A stretch of 64,000 nucleotides of DNA from Hirudo medicinalis. Lineage: Eukaryota > Annelida > Clitellata > Hirudinida > Hirudinidae. A program made the position numbers and the translations under genes. The DNA is taken from the NCBI GenBank assembly GCA_011800805.1, contig MPNW01000107.1, positions 2,912 through 66,911 of the forward strand, given 5' to 3'. The notes under the pieces were generated by a model. The model searched no databases, was not told the origin of the DNA, and was given only the letters and a program-made list of their open reading frames with translations. This document shows, in pieces, positions 36,582-46,867 of the stretch. How positions within the stretch are numbered: the stretch's first letter is position 1; each line of letters opens with the position of its first letter.

Positions 36582-38882
36582 CTACCTGCGCATGCTTTTT
36601 GCAGCCGCAACCATTGCCGTTAAAGCTTGTTTGGTTTCGGGCCATGCTCTGGTTTTTAACCCGCAATCGGGGTTTACCCACAAGTTTTCTGCCGGAATTA
36701 CCTGTGCGGCTTTTTTCAGCAGGTTAATCATTTCATCGATATTGGGTACGCGGGGCGAGTGAATATCGTAAACGCCGGGGCCAATTTCGTTCGGATATTT
36801 AAACGCAGAAAAGGCGTCCAGTAATTCCATTTGCGAGCGTGAAGTTTCAATGGTAATTACATCGGCATCCATATCGGCAATATTACTGATGATATCGTTA
36901 AATTCTGAATAACACATATGGGTGTGAATTTGGGTCTGATCTTTAACCCCGCTGGCAGAAATGCGGAAAGCTTTAACTGCCCAATCCAAGTAAGCCCTCC
37001 AGTCGGCTTTGCGTAAGGGTAAACCTTCGCGGATAGCCGGTTCATCTATTTGGATAATATTAATGCCCGCTTTTTCTAAATCCATTACCTCATCGCGGAT
37101 AGCCAGTGCGATTTGAAAACAGGTTGTGCTGCGAGGCTGATCGTTTCTTACAAAAGACCATTGTAAAATGGTTACCGGACCGGTTAGCATACCTTTTACC
37201 CATTTGTTGGTTAACGATTGCGCATAGGCAGACCATTTAACCGTCATGGCTTCGCTGCGTTGTACATCGCCATAAATAATGGGAGGTTTTACACATCTAG
37301 ACCCATAACTTTGAACCCAACCGTTTTTAGAAAAAGCAAATCCTTCCAGTTTTTCCCCAAAATACTCCACCATATCGTTCCGTTCAAATTCGCCATGCAC
37401 CAATACATCAAGATCTATCTCTTCCTGAAACCGAATACTTTCTTTAATCTCTTGGGCAATAAAAGCATCGTATTCTTCTTGTGAGACGGTTTCTTTCTTT
37501 AGCTTCGCTCTGTAGCTGCGAACTTCCGGCGTTTGTGGAAACGAGCCAATGGTAGTTGTAGGATATAAAGGCAGCTTAAAGGCTTGTTGCTGCAAAACTC
37601 TGCGGGTGGAAAAAGGCAGGTTACGTTGCGATTCTTGATCGGTTAATGCAAGAAAGCGGTTTTTAACGGCTTGTTTATGAATAAGCGTAGAGTTTCTTCT
37701 GCTTATTTGTGCCGCCTTGTTGGCTTCAAAGGCCGTTAAAGCAGAATTAGAAGGACTTGCAGAACTCAAATCTTTCAAAACGCATACTTCAATGAGTTTT
37801 TGTTTGGCAAAAGCCAACCAGTTTTTAATCTCCGAGCTAAGGTTTTGTTCGTCGGTTTCATTATCCAAATCGCAAGGCGAATGCATGAGTGAACAGGAAG
37901 GAGCAATCCAAATGCGCTCTTCTCCCAAAGATTTTTGAGCCGATTTAATTAGCGATAATGAATGCTCAAAGTCATTTTTCCATATATTACGGCCATCTAC
38001 CACACCTAAAGAAAGAATAATGTTATCAGGGATTTTAGCCGATACCGTATCAAGTTGCTCAGGAGCTCTAACCAAATCTATATGCAGCACATCCGGACGG
38101 ATACTTGTTGCCAAATCTAAATTAAGTTCAACGCCATTAAAATAAGTGGCTAGTATAATTTTTACCTGTTTGGCCGCCGCATTAATTTTCTGGTAAGCTT
38201 TGGCATACGTTTTTTGTATCTTTTCAGAAAGATTAACCGTTAAAAAAGGTTCATCAAACTGGATATATTCAACGCCCAATGCTTTTAATTTATGGATAAT
38301 CTCTACGTATACATTTGTTAACTGATCAATAAGATCTAATTTATCAAACCCGCTTTCTTTTTCTTTACCCAAAAGTAAATAGGTTACCGGGCCAATTAAA
38401 ACAGGTTTTGTAACAATGCCTAACTGTTGGGCTTCGTAAAAATCATTGATAATTTTTTCTGAAAAAAGCTTAAATTCTTGATTTTTGTAAAACTCCGGAA
38501 CAATATAATGATAGTTGGTATCAAACCATTTGGTCATTTCCATGGCTACTACATCCAAGCTGTTTTTTTGGTATCCGCGTGCCATGGCAAAATACAAATC
38601 CAATTCATTGCCGCCTTCTTTTGATATTACTTGGGTATAACGTTTGGGGATGGCTCCAAACATGAGCGAATGGTCTAATACCTGATCATAAAACGAGAAA
38701 TCGTTTGATGGGATTAGATCGATGCCAAGTTCTTTTTGAAGCAACCAATTTTGATTTCGAATAGTTTTACCCGTTTGTTGCAGGGTTTTGTAGTCTGATT
38801 TTCCAGCCCAATAACTTTCGCAGGCTTTCTTTAGCTCGCGGTGGTTTCCAATTTTAGGATAGCCAAGATTATGAGTACGCAT
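36582..38882 (-). CDS. metE: Cobalamin-independent methionine synthase
   Basis: A 766-aa enzyme transferring methyl from methyltetrahydrofolate polyglutamate to homocysteine. The duplicated barrel is complete: N-terminal NLGYPKIGNHRELKKA; C-terminal GSFPQTPEVR, HGEFERNDMVEYFGE, IQIDEPAIREGLP, and zinc ligands in HTHMCYSEF and NPDCGLKTR. No cobalamin riboswitch is visible in the 146-bp divergent region shared with an Lrp-type regulator, which suggests regulator-based control. Confidence 0.97.
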   Translation of the reverse strand: MRTHNLGYPKIGNHRELKKACESYWAGKSDYKTLQQTGKTIRNQNWLLQKELGIDLIPSNDFSFYDQVLDHSLMFGAIPKRYTQVISKEGGNELDLYFAMARGYQKNSLDVVAMEMTKWFDTNYHYIVPEFYKNQEFKLFSEKIINDFYEAQQLGIVTKPVLIGPVTYLLLGKEKESGFDKLDLIDQLTNVYVEIIHKLKALGVEYIQFDEPFLTVNLSEKIQKTYAKAYQKINAAAKQVKIILATYFNGVELNLDLATSIRPDVLHIDLVRAPEQLDTVSAKIPDNIILSLGVVDGRNIWKNDFEHSLSLIKSAQKSLGEERIWIAPSCSLMHSPCDLDNETDEQNLSSEIKNWLAFAKQKLIEVCVLKDLSSASPSNSALTAFEANKAAQISRRNSTLIHKQAVKNRFLALTDQESQRNLPFSTRRVLQQQAFKLPLYPTTTIGSFPQTPEVRSYRAKLKKETVSQEEYDAFIAQEIKESIRFQEEIDLDVLVHGEFERNDMVEYFGEKLEGFAFSKNGWVQSYGSRCVKPPIIYGDVQRSEAMTVKWSAYAQSLTNKWVKGMLTGPVTILQWSFVRNDQPRSTTCFQIALAIRDEVMDLEKAGINIIQIDEPAIREGLPLRKADWRAYLDWAVKAFRISASGVKDQTQIHTHMCYSEFNDIISNIADMDADVITIETSRSQMELLDAFSAFKYPNEIGPGVYDIHSPRVPNIDEMINLLKKAAQVIPAENLWVNPDCGLKTRAWPETKQALTAMVAAAKSMRR

Positions 38883-38888
38883 GATTTA

Positions 38889-38991
38889 ATATTTTTCTTC
38901 AAATATCAAATATGTAGGTCGATATATCTTTAAAATAATAAAACTAAGTATATTTTTCTTTTAAAATGATTATTTTTAGCATATTTTTCTT
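38889..38991. promoter_or_regulatory. Three copies of ATATTTTTCTT in the metE/lrp divergent region
   Basis: Exact 11-mers occur at 38889-38899, 38950-38960 and 38981-38991, with spacings of 61 and 31 bp (about six and three helical turns). Such phased AT-rich repeats suit cooperative binding by an Lrp/AsnC protein, encoded immediately downstream. Binding is inferred. Confidence 0.5.
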
Positions 38992-39028
38992 TTTTAGACT
39001 GATAAATACGTTTTACGCAGAAAATGAT

Positions 39029-39505
39029 ATGAATAATTTGGACGAAATAGACCTTCGAATTTTAAATGCTTTGCACGAAAACGCCAAGCTTACTATCAAA
39101 GAATTGGCGCAAAAAGTAAATCTTTCTGCTTCCCCTGTTTTTGAGCGGGTTAGGCGCTTGGAAAAAACCGGGATTATAAAAAAATATATCGCCGTTTTAG
39201 ATACCGAAAAATTAAAACAAGGTTTAATGGTGTTTTGCAACATCAAACTTAAGCAGCATGATAAAAATGTAGGGAATGAATTTGTAACAAAAATCAGAAA
39301 TATTTCAGAAATAGTTGAATGTTACAATATTTCAGGAGACTACGACTTTTTGTTAAAAGTTAACGTAAAAGATATGAAACATTATCAAGATTTCGTATTT
39401 AATAAACTAGGTTCGGTAAAAAGTATTGGCAGCACATACAGCGCTTTTGTAATGGCAGAAATTAAAAATACATATGGTACCGCCATTTTAATTACCGACA
39501 CTTAA
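39029..39505 (+). CDS. Lrp/AsnC-family transcriptional regulator
   Basis: A 158-aa regulator starting at ATG 39029 (MNNLDEIDLRILNAL), where homology begins; the longer frame from 38966 would overlap the control repeats. The N-terminal helix-turn-helix is LTIKELAQKVNLSASPVFERVRRLE; the C-terminal ligand domain includes YNISGDYDFLLKV. It is divergent from metE and may respond to an amino acid such as methionine, by context. Confidence 0.9.
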   Translation: MNNLDEIDLRILNALHENAKLTIKELAQKVNLSASPVFERVRRLEKTGIIKKYIAVLDTEKLKQGLMVFCNIKLKQHDKNVGNEFVTKIRNISEIVECYNISGDYDFLLKVNVKDMKHYQDFVFNKLGSVKSIGSTYSAFVMAEIKNTYGTAILITDT

Positions 39506-40025
39506 TTTATAATATGACCTACAAAGCCTTCGCTGTGTATACAAAACTGTATTTATGCGTTTGTTTGGTATTTGAAAACGGCTGGATGTTTCTATAAAAA
39601 AAGACAGGTTTAAAAATTATTTGAGGTTATGGCACCTCCTTATTTTGCTGTCGCAGAACATAAAAAGAAAGACTTTCAATCTTTTTTAACAAACTCTGCG
39701 GACGGAGTTGCTACCTTAGAGTAGAGACATTTTAAGGCGGATTTAAATTTGACCCCCAGTAAACCCTGATTATTTTGATGAAGAATTAAAAAAATGGCGT
39801 ATGCCTGTTCTACAAACAAAAAGCTGCATGCTTTACCTGTACCAACTTTTAGCAAAAAACGGAAACTCTTTTAACAGATGAGCAAACAGCATTTACGCAC
39901 TCAAAAATCATTTTTCTTAAAACAAAAACTCTTTAAAACCTCAAATTTACTCTTTTAAAAAAAAATTTAATTAAGCGTTTAATTTCGATTTAAAATTACA
40001 TTTTTGCAAAAAATTATTGCTGTAA
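39506..40025. other. 520-bp intergenic region with probable element debris
   Basis: No complete gene. A 30-codon frame from an ATG near 39629 (MAPPYFAVAEHKKKDFQSF..) ends TAG near 39722, and the nearby TTTGACCCCCAGTAA resembles sequence at ends of IS21-like elements. Both are low-confidence relics. The 3' 100 bp is very AT-rich and probably holds the promoter of the decarboxylase. Confidence 0.35.
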
Positions 40026-41414
40026 ATGCAAAGCTATAGCGAATTTATTGACTTAAGCGTAGGTTTTCCACAAGAAGGTTTTGAAGTTATTGACGATGAA
40101 CTTTATTTTCACGATTTGAACCTGATGGAAATGATAGAAACCTATGGTACTCCTTTACGGTTTACCTACTTACCCCTTGTAAGCAAAAAAATTCAACAGG
40201 CTAAAATTTTGTTTCAAACCGCTATTCTTAAAAACAATTATCGCGGTAATTACAAATATTGCTATTGTACCAAAAGCTCACATTTTAAGCACATTTTAGA
40301 CGAGGTTTTAAAAAACGACATCCATTTAGAAACCTCTTCGGCCTTTGATATGCCAATGGTTGACGCTTTAGAGAAAAAAGGAACTCTAAACAAAGAAACC
40401 ACCATCATTTGCAACGGATTTAAAACGTATCAATATAAGCAATACATTATAGACATGATACACGATGGTTTTTGTAATATCATCCCCGTTTTAGATAACA
40501 AAGAAGAATTCAATTTGTATGACGATGAAGTTGAATTAACCATTCCATGCAGCCTTGGTATTCGTATTGCGGTAGAAGAACAGCCTGATTTTCAATTCTA
40601 TACTTCGCGTTTAGGAATTAGAATGGAAGATGTTATTGAATTTTACAACTCCAAAATTTCGAAAAATCCAAACTTCAAGGTAAAATTGCTGCATTTTTTT
40701 ATTAACTCAGGTATTTCTGATACGCCTTATTATTGGAACGAATTAGAAAAATGCGTTACCCTTTATTGTAAATTTAAAAAAATTAACCCCGATTTAGATA
40801 CTTTAGATATTGGCGGGGGTATGCCTTTTAAAGATAGTTTGGTGTTTGATTTCGATTACGAGTATATGGTAAACGAAATTGTTAAACGCATTAAAGAAAT
40901 TTGTGCAGAACACGACGTAATGGAGCCTGATATTATTACGGAATTTGGCAGATACACTGTAGCAGAAGCATCGGGCATTTTATACAAAGTATTAGGACGA
41001 AAACAACAAAACGACAGAGAACGCTGGTTAATGTTAGACGGTTCGTTTATTACAAACTTACCCGATGTTTGGGCCTTAAATCAAAAATACATTTTGTTGC
41101 CTATAAACAACTGGGATGCCGAATACGAAAAAGTAAATTTAGGCGGTATTACCTGCGACGGGCAAGATTACTACAATCAGGAAGCACACATGAACAGTGT
41201 TTTCATGCCAAAAACGCGTAAAGTACAATACTTAGGTTTTTTTAATACCGGCGCTTACCAAGAAGTGTTAAGCGGATATGGCGGTATTCACCACTGCTTG
41301 CTGCCCAGCCCTAAGCATGTGCTGATTCGTAGAAACCGAGACGAAACCTATAATTTCGAAGTTTTTGGCGAAGAGCAAAACAGTAAACAGGTTTTAAAAA
41401 TTTTAGGATACTAA
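40026..41414 (+). CDS. speA: Biosynthetic arginine decarboxylase, fold type III
   Basis: A 462-aa PLP-dependent decarboxylase of the alanine-racemase/ODC fold. The PLP lysine lies in CTKSSH (K83), the phosphate-binding glycine motif is LDIGGGMPF near 263, and GITCDGQD holds the second active-site Cys/Asp. Close Bacteroidetes homologues are called arginine decarboxylase, giving agmatine for polyamine synthesis. It is shorter than E. coli SpeA (about 650 aa) and has no adjacent agmatinase, so diaminopimelate- or other decarboxylase activity cannot be excluded. Confidence 0.75.
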   Translation: MQSYSEFIDLSVGFPQEGFEVIDDELYFHDLNLMEMIETYGTPLRFTYLPLVSKKIQQAKILFQTAILKNNYRGNYKYCYCTKSSHFKHILDEVLKNDIHLETSSAFDMPMVDALEKKGTLNKETTIICNGFKTYQYKQYIIDMIHDGFCNIIPVLDNKEEFNLYDDEVELTIPCSLGIRIAVEEQPDFQFYTSRLGIRMEDVIEFYNSKISKNPNFKVKLLHFFINSGISDTPYYWNELEKCVTLYCKFKKINPDLDTLDIGGGMPFKDSLVFDFDYEYMVNEIVKRIKEICAEHDVMEPDIITEFGRYTVAEASGILYKVLGRKQQNDRERWLMLDGSFITNLPDVWALNQKYILLPINNWDAEYEKVNLGGITCDGQDYYNQEAHMNSVFMPKTRKVQYLGFFNTGAYQEVLSGYGGIHHCLLPSPKHVLIRRNRDETYNFEVFGEEQNSKQVLKILGY

Positions 41415-41646
41415 ATCTTCACCAAACTTTCTTTATTTATCTCTACTTTAATCTATACCATAGGTGTTAAAAATGGTTTTTCCCGCAAAATAAGTATAGA
41501 AAAAATCATTACCCTAAAAAAACAAATACGCAAACAAAGCTATTTATAAGTATTTAGAACGACAATATCTGATTTAAGATAAATACTTTGTTAAATTTTT
41601 ACCGGTAACACCCTAACTCGTTAATTTTATACGGTAAATAAAATTT

Positions 41647-42360
41647 ATGTTAAATGCAATTTCTTTAGATCGGGTAATGGTTATTGATATTGAAACCGTT
41701 CCACAGTTTGCAAGCTTTCAGGAAATGCCCACTCATTTGCAAGATTTATGGGAAATAAAAACACAACATCAGCGAGGAGAGCTGCAAAGCCCTGAAAGTT
41801 TTTATGAACGAGCAGGTATTATGGCTGAGTTTGGCAAAATTATTTGTATCAGCATGGGGGTTTTCGATATTAAAAAGGAGCTCTGTTTCCTTCGCATTAA
41901 ATCTATTTACGGCGATGACGAAAACGTTATTTTAAACGAATTTTCAACGCTTTTAAACAAGCAACCAAACGGCTTTATATTATGTGCTCACAACGGCAAA
42001 GAGTTCGATTATCCTTATTTATGTCGTCGGTTTTTAATTAATGGTTTAAAAATTCCCCAACAACTGCATTTGGCAGGCAAAAAACCATGGGAAGTAAAAC
42101 ACCTAGACACCATGGAGCTTTGGAAATTTGGCGATTACAAACATTACATCTCATTAGACCTTTTAACCACCTCACTACAAATACCTACCCCAAAAGATGA
42201 TATTGACGGAAGCCGGATATGTAAGGTTTATTATCAAGAAAACAATCTTGAACGCATTGTTAATTACTGCCAAAAAGATGTGATTAGCGTTGCCCAAATT
42301 TTGTTGCGTTATAAAGCTTTACCGCTTATTTTGGCAGAAAACATTACATTTGTTGAGTAA
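41647..42360 (+). CDS. Predicted 3'-5' exonuclease related to PolB proofreading domain
   Basis: A 237-aa DnaQ-like exonuclease (PF10108 type). Exo I is VIDIETVP (Asp/Glu near residues 13-15), Exo II lies in LCAHNGKEFDYPYL, and Exo III in YCQKDVISV. It is stand-alone, without polymerase. Likely role is DNA or RNA end trimming in repair; the RNase R gene follows 164 nt later. Confidence 0.85.
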   Translation: MLNAISLDRVMVIDIETVPQFASFQEMPTHLQDLWEIKTQHQRGELQSPESFYERAGIMAEFGKIICISMGVFDIKKELCFLRIKSIYGDDENVILNEFSTLLNKQPNGFILCAHNGKEFDYPYLCRRFLINGLKIPQQLHLAGKKPWEVKHLDTMELWKFGDYKHYISLDLLTTSLQIPTPKDDIDGSRICKVYYQENNLERIVNYCQKDVISVAQILLRYKALPLILAENITFVE

Positions 42361-42524
42361 TCCCGGCTCCCTTATTTGGGTTTCTGTGCTTATGACAGAT
42401 CAGATGCCTTATTGCACAAGGCAATCTTCATCAGTAAATATTTATGAATTTAATCCGTTAAATTGTAATGATACGCAATATATCAATTTACAATTCCTTA
42501 TCTTCGAGATTAATCAATTTTGTA

Positions 42525-44657
42525 ATGACTAAACTTAAAAACGTACAATTTAAACTTGTTCTTGTACAGCTTATAACCGATATCTTCAATAAAAACAAAA
42601 ATACGGCCTTAAATCATAAGCAAGTAGCTGCCAAGTTAAATGTAAAGGATAAAAAAGCCGTTGAAGTTATTTTAGAAGTTTTAAAGGAAGAAGCGGGTAA
42701 AGGAAAATTTATTCAACCCGAAAGAGGAAAGTTCAGGTTAAAAGATTTAAAAACTTTTGTTACAGGCACCGTTGATATGACTGCCGAAGGCTCGGCTTTT
42801 ATAATACCTGACGAGGAATTTGAAAAAGACATTTTTATTGCCCCCAGAAAGCTCGGAAATGCATTACATGGCGATAAAGTGAGGGTTTATGTTTACGCCA
42901 AAAAGAAAAATGGACGTAAAAAAGAAGGAGAAGTTGTTGAACTGATCAGCCGGGCAAAAACAGATTTTATCGGAGTGGCCAAAGTGTCAGATCGTTTTGC
43001 TTTTGTGATACCTGACGACAGAAAGATGTTGCACGACATTTTTGTGCCGCTGAGCGATTTAAACGGCGCAAAAAACGGCCAAAAAGTATTGGCAAAACTA
43101 ACCGATTGGCCTGAAGGAGCTAAAAATCCGATTGGTAAAATCGTTTATGTTTTGGGCGAGCAAGGCGAAAACGAAACCGAAATGAACGCTATTTTAGCCC
43201 ATTATGGCTTTTCGCTGAGTTTTTCTGAGCAGGTAGAAACCCAAGCCAATGCCATATCCGAAATCATTTCTGAAAACGAAATAAAAGGCAGAAGAGAGTT
43301 TAGAACTGCCCCCACGTTTACTATCGACCCAATTGATGCAAAAGATTTTGACGATGCCATCTCTTTTCAAAAATTAAATAATGGCAACTATCTGATAGGT
43401 ATTCATATTGCCGATGTTTCGCATTACGTAAAGCCCCGAAGCCTTTTAGACAAAGAAGCTTACGAGCGAGCCACTTCGGTTTATTTGGTAGACCGAGTTA
43501 TTCCAATGCTTCCGGAGCGTTTAAGCAACGGCATTTGTTCGTTACGCCCAAACGAAGACAAACTTTGTTTCAGCGCCGTTTTTGAATTAGATAATCGGGC
43601 TAATATTTTAAGCCAATGGTTCGGTAAAACAATCATTCATTCTAACAGGCGCTTTACTTACGAACAAGCGCAGGAAATTATAGAAACAAAACAAGGCGAT
43701 TTTGCAGAGGAAATACTAAAGTTAAATGAACTTGCGCATATTTTACGGGCAAAAAAATTTAAAAATGGAGCGATTAGCTTTGAAAGTACGGAAGTTAAAT
43801 TTAAACTTAATGAAGCCGGCAAGCCCATTGGGGTTTATGTAAAAGAGCGTAAAGACGCCCATAAACTTGTCGAAGATTTTATGCTGTTGGCTAATAAAAA
43901 AGTAGCGGAATTTATTGCAAAAAAAAGTAAAGAAAAACAAAAGTATGTTTTTGTGTATCGTTCTCACGATGCGCCAAATCCGGAAAATCTGAATAATTTT
44001 GTCGGATTTGCTGCTCGCTTTGGCTATAAAATAAATACCAAAAGCGATAAAGAAATTGCCAAATCGCTTAATTTTTTAATGGAAGATATAGAAGGCAAAA
44101 AGGAACAAAATATTTTAACCCAGTTGGCCATCAGATCAATGGCAAAAGCGGTATATACTACTAAAAAAACCGGTCATTATGGTTTGGCTTTCGATTATTA
44201 CACCCATTTTACCTCTCCTATTCGCCGATATCCCGACATAATGGTTCATCGTTTATTGGAGCATTATTTGGAAGGAGGGAAACCGGCCAATGCCGAAGAA
44301 TATGAACTGGCATGTGCGCATTCGTCAAATATGGAAAAAAGGGCAACCGAAGCCGAAAGGGCGTCTGTTAAATACAAACAGGCCGAATATCTGAAAGATA
44401 ATATCGGACATATTTTTAACGGTATTATTTCAGGGGTAACCGAATGGGGGATGTATGTAGAAATTGAAGAAAACAAATGCGAAGGTATGGTTCGTTTATG
44501 CGATATCAGCGATGATTTTTATGTTTTGGACGAGAAAAATTACGCTATTGTTGGCCAACGTAAAAAGAAAAAATACCAATTGGGTGATGAGGTAAAAATA
44601 AGCGTAAAAAAAGTAGACCTGTCTAAAAAACAAATAGACTTTGATTTGGTGCAATAA
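42525..44657 (+). CDS. rnr: Ribonuclease R (RNB-family 3'-5' exoribonuclease)
   Basis: A 710-aa enzyme. N-terminal helix-turn-helix and cold-shock domains precede the RNB catalytic domain with the signature TIDPIDAKDFDDAIS (aspartates for Mg). YTHFTSPIRRYPDIMVHRLL and a C-terminal S1 domain (GIISGVTEWGMYVEIEENKCEGMVRL) follow. The start is placed at ATG 42525; a 19-codon upstream extension (from 42468) looks unconserved. It degrades structured RNA. Confidence 0.94.
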   Translation: MTKLKNVQFKLVLVQLITDIFNKNKNTALNHKQVAAKLNVKDKKAVEVILEVLKEEAGKGKFIQPERGKFRLKDLKTFVTGTVDMTAEGSAFIIPDEEFEKDIFIAPRKLGNALHGDKVRVYVYAKKKNGRKKEGEVVELISRAKTDFIGVAKVSDRFAFVIPDDRKMLHDIFVPLSDLNGAKNGQKVLAKLTDWPEGAKNPIGKIVYVLGEQGENETEMNAILAHYGFSLSFSEQVETQANAISEIISENEIKGRREFRTAPTFTIDPIDAKDFDDAISFQKLNNGNYLIGIHIADVSHYVKPRSLLDKEAYERATSVYLVDRVIPMLPERLSNGICSLRPNEDKLCFSAVFELDNRANILSQWFGKTIIHSNRRFTYEQAQEIIETKQGDFAEEILKLNELAHILRAKKFKNGAISFESTEVKFKLNEAGKPIGVYVKERKDAHKLVEDFMLLANKKVAEFIAKKSKEKQKYVFVYRSHDAPNPENLNNFVGFAARFGYKINTKSDKEIAKSLNFLMEDIEGKKEQNILTQLAIRSMAKAVYTTKKTGHYGLAFDYYTHFTSPIRRYPDIMVHRLLEHYLEGGKPANAEEYELACAHSSNMEKRATEAERASVKYKQAEYLKDNIGHIFNGIISGVTEWGMYVEIEENKCEGMVRLCDISDDFYVLDEKNYAIVGQRKKKKYQLGDEVKISVKKVDLSKKQIDFDLVQ

Positions 44658-44865
44658 AACTCAAAAACTTATCTATCCTTTAAAAGGTTATTCATAGCTT
44701 AAACTGATTTTTTATAAGTTGCATCCGTAAAAAACATTTAATTCGATAAAAACTTTCATATATCAAAAAGAAAAAATATAAGCGAAACTATCAGCTATAA
44801 TCCCGATTTTTGGCCAAAATACAACAGCAAAAAATAAATTAAGAAAAGCTAATTAACCTGTAAAA

Positions 44866-45828
44866 ATGCATACCCTTACCGAACTACAAGCCCTTATCGA
44901 AAAAGCCATCGCTCAGATTAATTATCCTTCTTATCCAAAAAAACTTTACGACCCAATCGGTTATATCATGAATTTGAGCGGCAAACGGATTAGGCCCGTA
45001 TTGGTATTAATGGCATGCGAACTGTTTACCGACAAAGTTGAACAAGCCTTAGATGTAGCATTAGCCATAGAAACTTTTCATAATTTTACTTTAATACATG
45101 ACGATATCATGGACAATGCTCTGCTGCGCAGAGGAAAAGCCACCGTACACGGAAAATGGGGTATAAACAACGCCATTTTAAGCGGTGATGCATTGATGAT
45201 AGAAGCAAACAAGCATTTATCTAAAGTAGATCTTGGCGTGCTTAAACCCGTATTAAGCACTTTTAATATTACTGCCCAAAAAGTTTGTGAAGGCCAACAA
45301 TTAGACATGGAATTTGAAACCAAAACGGGTGTATCTATTGACGAGTATATTGAAATGATTAGATTGAAAACAGCCGTTTTATTGGGTGGAGCATTGAAAT
45401 TAGGCGCCATTGTGGGTGGAGCATCAATAAAAGATGCTGATTTGTTATATCAATTTGGCGAAAATTTGGGCATTGTTTTCCAATTACAAGACGATATTCT
45501 TGATGTGTATGGCGACCCAAATAAATTTGGAAAACAAGTGGGCGGAGACATTATCTCTAACAAGAAAACATTTTTACACCTAAAAACGTTAGAACTTGCT
45601 GAAACCGAAGAAGCTAACCTGTTAACAAAAAGCGGTTTAAACCATGCCGAAAAAATATACCATGTAACCGATCTTTACAATAAATATGCAATAAAACAGC
45701 GGGCTGAAAACGAAATACAGCAATATTTAGATACGGCAACAAAGATACTCCATACCATTAGCGTAGCTGATGAAAAAAAGAATGAATTTAGAATATTGAT
45801 TAAACAAATTATAGCCCGGGAAAATTAG
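44866..45828 (+). CDS. Polyprenyl synthetase (trans-isoprenyl diphosphate synthase)
   Basis: A 320-aa prenyltransferase. The first Asp-rich motif is HDDIMD (79-83), followed by RRGKATVH; the second is QDDILD near 210. GKRIRP binds isopentenyl diphosphate. The residues before the first motif (FHNFTL) set product length but do not allow a firm choice between geranylgeranyl-type and longer products such as the menaquinone side chain. Confidence 0.9.
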   Translation: MHTLTELQALIEKAIAQINYPSYPKKLYDPIGYIMNLSGKRIRPVLVLMACELFTDKVEQALDVALAIETFHNFTLIHDDIMDNALLRRGKATVHGKWGINNAILSGDALMIEANKHLSKVDLGVLKPVLSTFNITAQKVCEGQQLDMEFETKTGVSIDEYIEMIRLKTAVLLGGALKLGAIVGGASIKDADLLYQFGENLGIVFQLQDDILDVYGDPNKFGKQVGGDIISNKKTFLHLKTLELAETEEANLLTKSGLNHAEKIYHVTDLYNKYAIKQRAENEIQQYLDTATKILHTISVADEKKNEFRILIKQIIAREN

Positions 45829-45929
45829 TTAAAATAAAAACGCTCAGCTATCCCAAGCTTTTAATTACAAAACCAATTGTGTTAAGGATATTTAATAAAA
45901 TTTATTTTTCGAAAATAAGAACCTCCCAT

Positions 45930-45956
45930 TTCCATTTATTTCGCAAATAAATGGAA
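45930..45956. terminator. Perfect 12-bp hairpin between convergent genes
   Basis: TTCCATTTATTT (45930-45941) and AAATAAATGGAA (45945-45956) pair perfectly around a CGC loop. It lies between the prenyl synthase and rpmA, which converge, so a bidirectional stop is plausible. There is no U-run, and it could instead be a protein-binding palindrome. Confidence 0.45.
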
Positions 45957-46050
45957 TAGCCAAGTAAAGCACGGATAAAAACAGTAAAACACAAAAACAG
46001 GCATCCTAAAAACTTTTTTGAATACCTTCCTTTTTTCTGTTTTATTAAAA

Positions 46051-46455
46051 CTATTCTGCTAATTCAGTTGTTTTTGTTTCAGGTTTTTTTTCTTCTTTAG
46101 CAGGTGCTGCAACAACTTCCGTTTGTTCTGTTTTTACAACTACTTTCTTTGCCGGTGCAGTTTTTACGGCAGGTTTAATTGCCGGAGCCGCATCTTCTGC
46201 TATGGCCGGAATTACAGAAACATACGATTTATTATCGCTTTTCTTTTTAAAAAGAACAATACCGGGTATCAAAGCATACAAAGTGTGATCTTTACCAATA
46301 CCTACGCCTTTATCAGGGTGGTGTTTGGTACCACGCTGACGAACGATAATGTTGCCGGCAATAGCTTGCTGCCCGCCGAAAATTTTAACGCCTAAACGTT
46401 TACTATGCGACTCTCGGCCGTTTTTAGAACTACCGGCTCCTTTTTTATGCGCCAT
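46051..46455 (-). CDS. rpmA: 50S ribosomal protein L27 with extended C-terminal tail
   Basis: The first ~85 residues are a normal L27 ([41 protein letters not shown]). About 48 further residues follow, rich in Ala, Lys, Pro and Glu ([22 protein letters not shown]), not part of the usual protein. L27 lies at the peptidyl-transferase centre. It follows rplU on the same strand with 58 nt between. The tail is likely disordered and surface-exposed. Confidence 0.93.
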   Translation of the reverse strand: MAHKKGAGSSKNGRESHSKRLGVKIFGGQQAIAGNIIVRQRGTKHHPDKGVGIGKDHTLYALIPGIVLFKKKSDNKSYVSVIPAIAEDAAPAIKPAVKTAPAKKVVVKTEQTEVVAAPAKEEKKPETKTTELAE

Positions 46456-46513
46456 TTTCTTTTATATTTTAACAAACCGGAAAACCCGGTATGATTATGA
46501 ACAAAAAATTTAA

Positions 46514-46825
46514 TTACAAGGTAATATTCTCAATTTTTATTTTGGTGAAAGATTGGCGATGGCCGTTTTTCTTTTTATAACCTTTTCTACGTTTCTTTTT
46601 AAAAACGATTACCTTATCGCCTTTTAAATGGGACATGATTTTAGCTGAAATTTTAGCGCCGTTTACCGAAGGAGTTCCAACGGTAATTTTTCCGCCGTTA
46701 TCAACCAACAATACATTGTCAAATTCAATACTAGCGCCCTCATCTCCCTGCAAACGGTGTACAAAAAGATGCTGGTCTTTTGCAACTTTAAATTGTTGCC
46801 CGGCTATATTTACTATTGCGTACAT
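46514..46825 (-). CDS. rplU: 50S ribosomal protein L21
   Basis: A 103-aa L21 with the standard opening [20 protein letters not shown] and the basic C-terminal [18 protein letters not shown]. It is the first gene of the rplU-rpmA pair conserved in bacteria. A promoter-like sequence lies 43 bp upstream of its start. Confidence 0.96.
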   Translation of the reverse strand: MYAIVNIAGQQFKVAKDQHLFVHRLQGDEGASIEFDNVLLVDNGGKITVGTPSVNGAKISAKIMSHLKGDKVIVFKKKRRKGYKKKNGHRQSFTKIKIENITL

Positions 46826-46867
46826 TGTTAATAATTATTTTAAATGTTAATTTTTTTAATCGAGGTG

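Noticed and set aside
38883..39028. Cobalamin riboswitch upstream of metE
   Set aside because: The region is only 146 bp, very AT-rich and without the B12-box or long GC-rich stems.
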